Program-made: the position numbers and the translations under genes
Assembly (NCBI GenBank): GCA_002839245.1
Contig: PGXR01000002.1
Location: 1 to 33,041 of the forward strand
Source of the DNA: Spirochaetae bacterium HGW-Spirochaetae-7
GTDB lineage: Bacteria; Spirochaetota; Spirochaetia; Treponematales; UBA12059
Length of the DNA: 33,041 bases
Direction of reading: 5' to 3'
Part shown: in pieces, positions 28,783 through 33,041 of the stretch
Layout: the number at the start of each line of letters is the position of its first letter
Position numbering within the stretch: position 1 is the first letter of the stretch
The notes under the pieces: generated by a model
The model's database searches: none
What the model was told of the DNA's origin: nothing
The model's input: only the letters and a program-made list of their open reading frames with translations

Positions 28783-29748
28783 ATGGCTGGATTGAGCATG
28801 GCCGACATCGAGAAGATGTCCGCCCGGGACGCCTTCGGGCTGGCATTGTCTGAAATCGGCGCGGAAAACGTAAACGTCGTCCTTCTGGGAGCGGATGCCA
28901 TCGGGTCTACGCGGGCAGCGGGATTCGCGAAGCGATTTCCCGACCGGACCTTCAATTTCGGGATCGCGGAACAGGAGATGATCTCGGCCGCCGCCGGGTT
29001 CGCCGCTTGCGGCAAGATACCCGTGGCGACCGCCTACGGCTTCCTCATCTCGCTCCGGGCCTGCGAACAGGTCCGGTCGGACATCTGTTACCCGAACCTC
29101 AACGTCAAGCTGATGTCGACGCATACCGGTCTCACCATGGCGGAGGCGGGAACGACCCATCACTCCACCGAGGACATCGCCATAATGCGCAGCTTCGCGA
29201 ACATGACGATAGTCGCTCCGTCGGATTCCGTGGAGACGGTCAAGGCGGTCAGGGCCGTCATCGACTACCCGGGTCCGGTCTACCTACGGATGGGACGGGG
29301 CGAGACCGAATCCGTCAACCGCGGGGATTACGAGTTCGTCATCGGAAAGGCGATCACGCTGCGCGAAGGCACAGCGGTCACCATCATCGCCTGCGGCATC
29401 ATGGTAGCGGAGGCCCTGAAGGCGGCCGCGAAGTTGTCGTCGGAAGGCGTTTCCGCGCGCGTGATCAACATGCACACGATCAAACCCCTTGACGTCGAAG
29501 CAGTACTGCGCGCGGCCAGGGAGACAGGAGCCATCGTGACGGCGGAAGAACATACCGTGATAGGCGGATTGGGCGAGGCCGTCGCCGGGGTCGTCTGCGA
29601 GAACTCGCCGGTTCCAGTGGTGAAGGTCGGCTTGAATGATTGCTACGGAATCATCGGACCGGAAGACATGGTCAAGCAGAGGCTCGGCCTCGACGCTGAA
29701 TCGATTTTCAAGGCGGCGAAGAAGGCGATCCTGCATAAAGTCGATTGA
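28783..29748 (+). CDS. Transketolase C-terminal subunit
   Basis: PDRTFNFGIAEQEMISAAAGFAACGKIPVATAYGFL, MSTHTGLTMAEAGTTHHSTEDIAIMRSFANMTIVAPSD, VTAEEHTVIGGLGEAVAGV. Confidence 0.95.
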   Translation: MAGLSMADIEKMSARDAFGLALSEIGAENVNVVLLGADAIGSTRAAGFAKRFPDRTFNFGIAEQEMISAAAGFAACGKIPVATAYGFLISLRACEQVRSDICYPNLNVKLMSTHTGLTMAEAGTTHHSTEDIAIMRSFANMTIVAPSDSVETVKAVRAVIDYPGPVYLRMGRGETESVNRGDYEFVIGKAITLREGTAVTIIACGIMVAEALKAAAKLSSEGVSARVINMHTIKPLDVEAVLRAARETGAIVTAEEHTVIGGLGEAVAGVVCENSPVPVVKVGLNDCYGIIGPEDMVKQRLGLDAESIFKAAKKAILHKVD

Positions 29749-29762
29749 TCGGGAGGTACGCG

Positions 29763-31601
29763 ATGGTTGGCGGATATTGGCTCAAGGCGCTGAGGGTCGA
29801 GCTTGATACTGGAATCGTTCGTGACGAGGCCCTGGACGAGGGCCTGGCCAGAGCCTGCATCGGCGGCGCGGGTTTTGCAGCCCACTTCCTCTCGCGAGAG
29901 GTCGGCCGGGACGTCGCGGCCAGGTCTCCGGAGAATCTGCTGATATTCGCGACCGGCCCCTTCCAGGCGATGAAGATGCCTGGCGCCGCGAAGTTTTCTA
30001 TCTGCACGCGATCCCCGCTGACCGGGACATTCACCGACTCCGCGGCCGGGGGCGATTTCGGCTTCGCCTTGAAGCATAGCGGCTATGACCTCGTCATCGT
30101 CTCCGGGCGGAGCGGGACGCCTGTCTATGTCCACGTATCCGACGGGACCGCCAGGATACTACCCGCGGTCGACCTGTGGGGCAAGGATACGATCGACACC
30201 TACGGGATACTCGCAGCAAGGCATGGCGGAGCCTCCGTTGCCGCCATCGGCTCGGCGGGCGAGAACGGCGTGGCCATGTCATGTGTCTATGTCGACGGGT
30301 ACTCGGCCGCCGGCCGCGGCGGGACCGGCTGCGTGATGGGCTCCAAGAACCTGAAGGCCCTGGTCGTCTCCGGAACCCTCGAAGTGCCGCTAGCGGACAG
30401 GACGAGGGTCGAGGACCTCGAGAAACGTTACAGGAAGTCGATCGCCGGGACGGCGGCGGGTTTAAGGGAAGGCGGGACCGTCGGCGGACTCGTCCCCGGC
30501 GAGGAATCCGGCAACCTTCCGCTACGGAACTGGAGCCAGACGGGGTGGAAGGAAGGGGCCGGCAAGATAGGATACCCCGGGTATTCCTCGCTCAACAACA
30601 AGCTCCATCCATGCACGTATTGCACGATTTCGTGCCACCGGCGATCGGACGTTTCCTTCCCCGACGGTTATTCGTACAAGGGGCCGGCTCCGGAATACGA
30701 GACACTGGCGATGCTCGGCGCCTGTTGCCTCGTCGACGACCTTGAGTCGCTGGTGAAGGCGAACGATCTGTGCAACCGAGCCGGCCTCGATACCATGAGT
30801 TCAGGCGGATGCGCCGCCTTTGCCATGGAAGCCCTGGAGAAGGTTCATACGAACGGGCATCTTCCCGCGTATCCGCTGACCTGGGGCGATGGCGACGGTC
30901 TGCTGAAATTCATCGGCGAGCTGGCGGGTCGAACGGGATTCGGGGGCCTGTTCTCGGAGGGAATAGTCCCGGCCGCCAGTCGCTTCGCGCCGGAAGCCGC
31001 CGCCTACGCGCATCATGTCAAGGGCCAGGACATTCCGGCTCATGATCCGCGGGTCTATTTCAACCTCGGCTTGTCCTACGCGACGGGCAATCGGGGCGCC
31101 TGCCACATGAGGGCGTATTCCCAGATCGCGACGATGGGAGCCTTGTTGCCGGAGGTCGGCATCGACGTCGCCCCGGCGCCGGACACGCTCGAGGGAGCCG
31201 CCCATGTCGTCAAGACCTACCAAGACTTTACGTCATTCTACAATTCCTGCGTGCTGTGCCAGTTCATGATCTGGGGCGGGCTGAGCCTGGGTGACATGAC
31301 CGACTGCCTGAACGCCATTACCGGCTGGCGGATGGAACCCCGGGACGTCATGGAATGCGGGGAGAGGGTCTTCACCATCCAGCGGGCGTTGAATACCAGG
31401 TGGGGAATTTCACGGAAGGACGACACCCTTCCAGAACGGTTCTTTACGGCCGCTTCGGCGGGACCCCGGGCCGGCAAGGCTCCCGACAGGGATCGATTCG
31501 CCGCCGAGCTTTCCGAGCTGTACCGGCTCCGCGGCTGGGACCAGGATGGCCTCGTCACCGCGGAGACCAGCGACCGCCTCGGGTTGGCGTCATGGATGTA
31601 G
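29763..31601 (+). CDS. Aldehyde:ferredoxin oxidoreductase (tungsten AOR family)
   Basis: FATGPFQAMKMPGAAKFSICTRSPLTGTFTDSAAGGDFGFALKHSGYD, AAGRGGTGCVMGSKNLKALVV, Fe-S ligand region CTYCTISC plus distal NSCVLC. Confidence 0.93.
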   Translation: MVGGYWLKALRVELDTGIVRDEALDEGLARACIGGAGFAAHFLSREVGRDVAARSPENLLIFATGPFQAMKMPGAAKFSICTRSPLTGTFTDSAAGGDFGFALKHSGYDLVIVSGRSGTPVYVHVSDGTARILPAVDLWGKDTIDTYGILAARHGGASVAAIGSAGENGVAMSCVYVDGYSAAGRGGTGCVMGSKNLKALVVSGTLEVPLADRTRVEDLEKRYRKSIAGTAAGLREGGTVGGLVPGEESGNLPLRNWSQTGWKEGAGKIGYPGYSSLNNKLHPCTYCTISCHRRSDVSFPDGYSYKGPAPEYETLAMLGACCLVDDLESLVKANDLCNRAGLDTMSSGGCAAFAMEALEKVHTNGHLPAYPLTWGDGDGLLKFIGELAGRTGFGGLFSEGIVPAASRFAPEAAAYAHHVKGQDIPAHDPRVYFNLGLSYATGNRGACHMRAYSQIATMGALLPEVGIDVAPAPDTLEGAAHVVKTYQDFTSFYNSCVLCQFMIWGGLSLGDMTDCLNAITGWRMEPRDVMECGERVFTIQRALNTRWGISRKDDTLPERFFTAASAGPRAGKAPDRDRFAAELSELYRLRGWDQDGLVTAETSDRLGLASWM

Positions 31602-32431
31602 GCGTTCATGTTTCGCTGTGGACCCCGGAATGGACCAGCCCCTTTCTCGACGGGATCGACAAGGCGGCAGACCTGGGATGTAGTTGCGTGGAGATACCGC
31701 TGATGGATCCGGCCAATTTCCCGCTCGATGACACAAGGCGGCGTCTCGCCGCGAACGGGCTCAGTGTCTACTGCGGCACCGGCCTGAGCAAGGAAACCGA
31801 TATCGGCAGCTCAACCGAATCGATACGCGAAAACGGCATCCGCCACCTGAGCGAATGCCTCCGGCTCTGCGCCGAGCTCGGCAGCGATTCACTCGGGGGG
31901 GTCATCCATTCACCTTGGGGCCTGAAGGGGCGCGCCGATCCAGGATATTCCCGGCGCGTCGCCTCGTCGCTCGCCCGGCTCGCGGACTTGGCAGCGAAAA
32001 ATGGCACGTCGCTGGCGCTGGAGTGCATCAACCGCTACGAGAACTCCTTCCTGAACACCGTGGACCAGTGCCTGGCTCTTCTCGGGATCATCGGCAGGGA
32101 AAACGTCGGCCTGCATCTTGATACCTATCATATGAACATCGAGGAGAGCGGGATGGTCGCGGCCATGACGAGGGCCGGCGCCAGGCTCCTCAGGTTGCAC
32201 TTGAGCGAGAACACGAGGGGATATCCGGGATCGGGGGCACTTGCCTGGGACGAGATCATCGCCGCCGCTAAGGCCTCCGGCTATAAGGGGCCTTGGATAC
32301 TGGAAAGTTATGTGCAGCCGGATTTCCCGGCTTCATCGGATGTCTGCGTCTGGAGACCCATCGAGCCTGACAGTTCCGAAAGCCTGCGTCGTTCTATCGA
32401 TTTCATCAGGGAGCTTGTTTCGGCCGATTGA
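31592..32431 (+). CDS. TIM-barrel sugar isomerase/epimerase (DTE / xylose-isomerase-like family)
   Basis: SLALECINRYENSFLNT, VGLHLDTYHMNIEESG, LRLHLSENTRGYPGSG, WILESYV; these match the metal-ligand pattern of D-tagatose/psicose 3-epimerase-like proteins. Confidence 0.88.
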   Translation: MDVGVHVSLWTPEWTSPFLDGIDKAADLGCSCVEIPLMDPANFPLDDTRRRLAANGLSVYCGTGLSKETDIGSSTESIRENGIRHLSECLRLCAELGSDSLGGVIHSPWGLKGRADPGYSRRVASSLARLADLAAKNGTSLALECINRYENSFLNTVDQCLALLGIIGRENVGLHLDTYHMNIEESGMVAAMTRAGARLLRLHLSENTRGYPGSGALAWDEIIAAAKASGYKGPWILESYVQPDFPASSDVCVWRPIEPDSSESLRRSIDFIRELVSAD

Positions 32432-32519
32432 GCAGCGTTTGAAGTATGGAATATGATGCATCGTAACCACCGGAATTCGCGGACTGATCATCGTGCGAGA
32501 AGCCATTCGGAGTATAGCC

Positions 32520-33041
32520 ATGCGTAGTGATGTCAAGATGACGGAATCGGAAAACTCGCCCCTGTACAAAATAGCGTACCACAACCTCCGGGAAGCCATC
32601 CTGAACGGCCAGCTTCCGCCGGGAACCAAACTGGTCGAGCAAGCCATCTCTACCCAGATGGCGATAAGCAAGACTCCAATCCGCGAGGCGATACGCGAAC
32701 TCGCCCAGGAAGGGCTCATCCTTTTCAAGGCCAGGCGTGGCATCACTGTCATCGATTTTACGGAGAAGGATATCAACGAGCTGGTCACCCTGCGATCCAG
32801 CCTCGAGGTACTCGGAGTACGCCTGGCGCACGAAAACCTGGTCGAGGACGATTTCTTCACGTTGCGCGCCATCCTGGACAGGATCGTCGCCGCCGAGAAG
32901 GCCCACGACTATGCGGGACTTTCGGATCTCGATATCGAGTTCCACCAGTTCATCATCGAGAAGTCAGGCAACAAGCGGCTGGTCAAGGCATGGAAGGATA
33001 TCGCGTCCCAGATGAACGTTCTTTTTCGCATGATCCGCTAC
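32520..33041 (+). CDS. GntR-family (FCD/FadR subfamily) regulator, 3' end outside window
   Basis: ATG 32520 then MRSDVKMTESENSPLYKIAYHNLREAILNGQLPPGTKLVEQAISTQMAISKTPIREAIRELAQEGLILFKARRGITVIDF, open to window end. Absent from the ORF track because it has no stop in the window. Confidence 0.92.
   Translation, partial: MRSDVKMTESENSPLYKIAYHNLREAILNGQLPPGTKLVEQAISTQMAISKTPIREAIRELAQEGLILFKARRGITVIDFTEKDINELVTLRSSLEVLGVRLAHENLVEDDFFTLRAILDRIVAAEKAHDYAGLSDLDIEFHQFIIEKSGNKRLVKAWKDIASQMNVLFRMIRY

Noticed and set aside
15764-32431. Direct assignment of the cluster as the known sulfo-TK sulfoquinovose pathway
   Set aside because: Split transketolase and isomerase fit, but no SqwF-type reductase or sulfoquinovosidase is seen, and the nucleoside hydrolases, LarA, HprK-like and ComA genes are not part of that pathway.

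Overview
High-GC bacterial chromosomal window; lineage was not determined (no rRNA or marker gene seen). No CRISPR array, tRNA, rRNA or transposase was recognised. LEFT HALF (~1-14,500), stress, redox and metal functions: a tandem cNMP-binding-domain protein, DMT-type permease, rhodanese, a two-gene divergent merR/merA mercury module with a near-canonical mer operator, peroxiredoxin-like protein, NADPH-dependent FMN reductase, two AhpD/CMD proteins flanking a TetR regulator, a cytochrome P460-like lipoprotein downstream of a DUF2769 / [2Fe-2S] ferredoxin / class III cyclase fusion, a YHS - DUF1684 - TauE/SafE - sterol-desaturase operon, and a sigma / anti-sigma / TVP38 set. RIGHT HALF (15,764-32,431) is one same-strand, tightly packed ~16.7-kb gene cluster with a clear promoter and a perfect 12-bp palindrome between -35 and -10. 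It encodes two divergent nucleoside hydrolases, a YnjBCD-like ABC importer, an L-fucose-isomerase-like protein, an ADP-ribosylglycohydrolase-ankyrin fusion, a LarA-like 2-hydroxyacid racemase, an HprK-like P-loop kinase, a ComA-family (phosphosulfolactate synthase) enzyme, a split transketolase, an aldehyde:ferredoxin oxidoreductase and a DTE-like epimerase, followed by a GntR/FCD regulator. No described pathway that I know of has this combination. My leading hypothesis (inference) is a catabolic route for a sulfonated pentosyl N-glycoside: glycosidic cleavage, isomerisation/epimerisation, transketolase cleavage to sulfolactaldehyde, AOR oxidation to sulfolactate, LarA racemisation, kinase to phosphosulfolactate, then ComA in reverse to PEP + sulfite.
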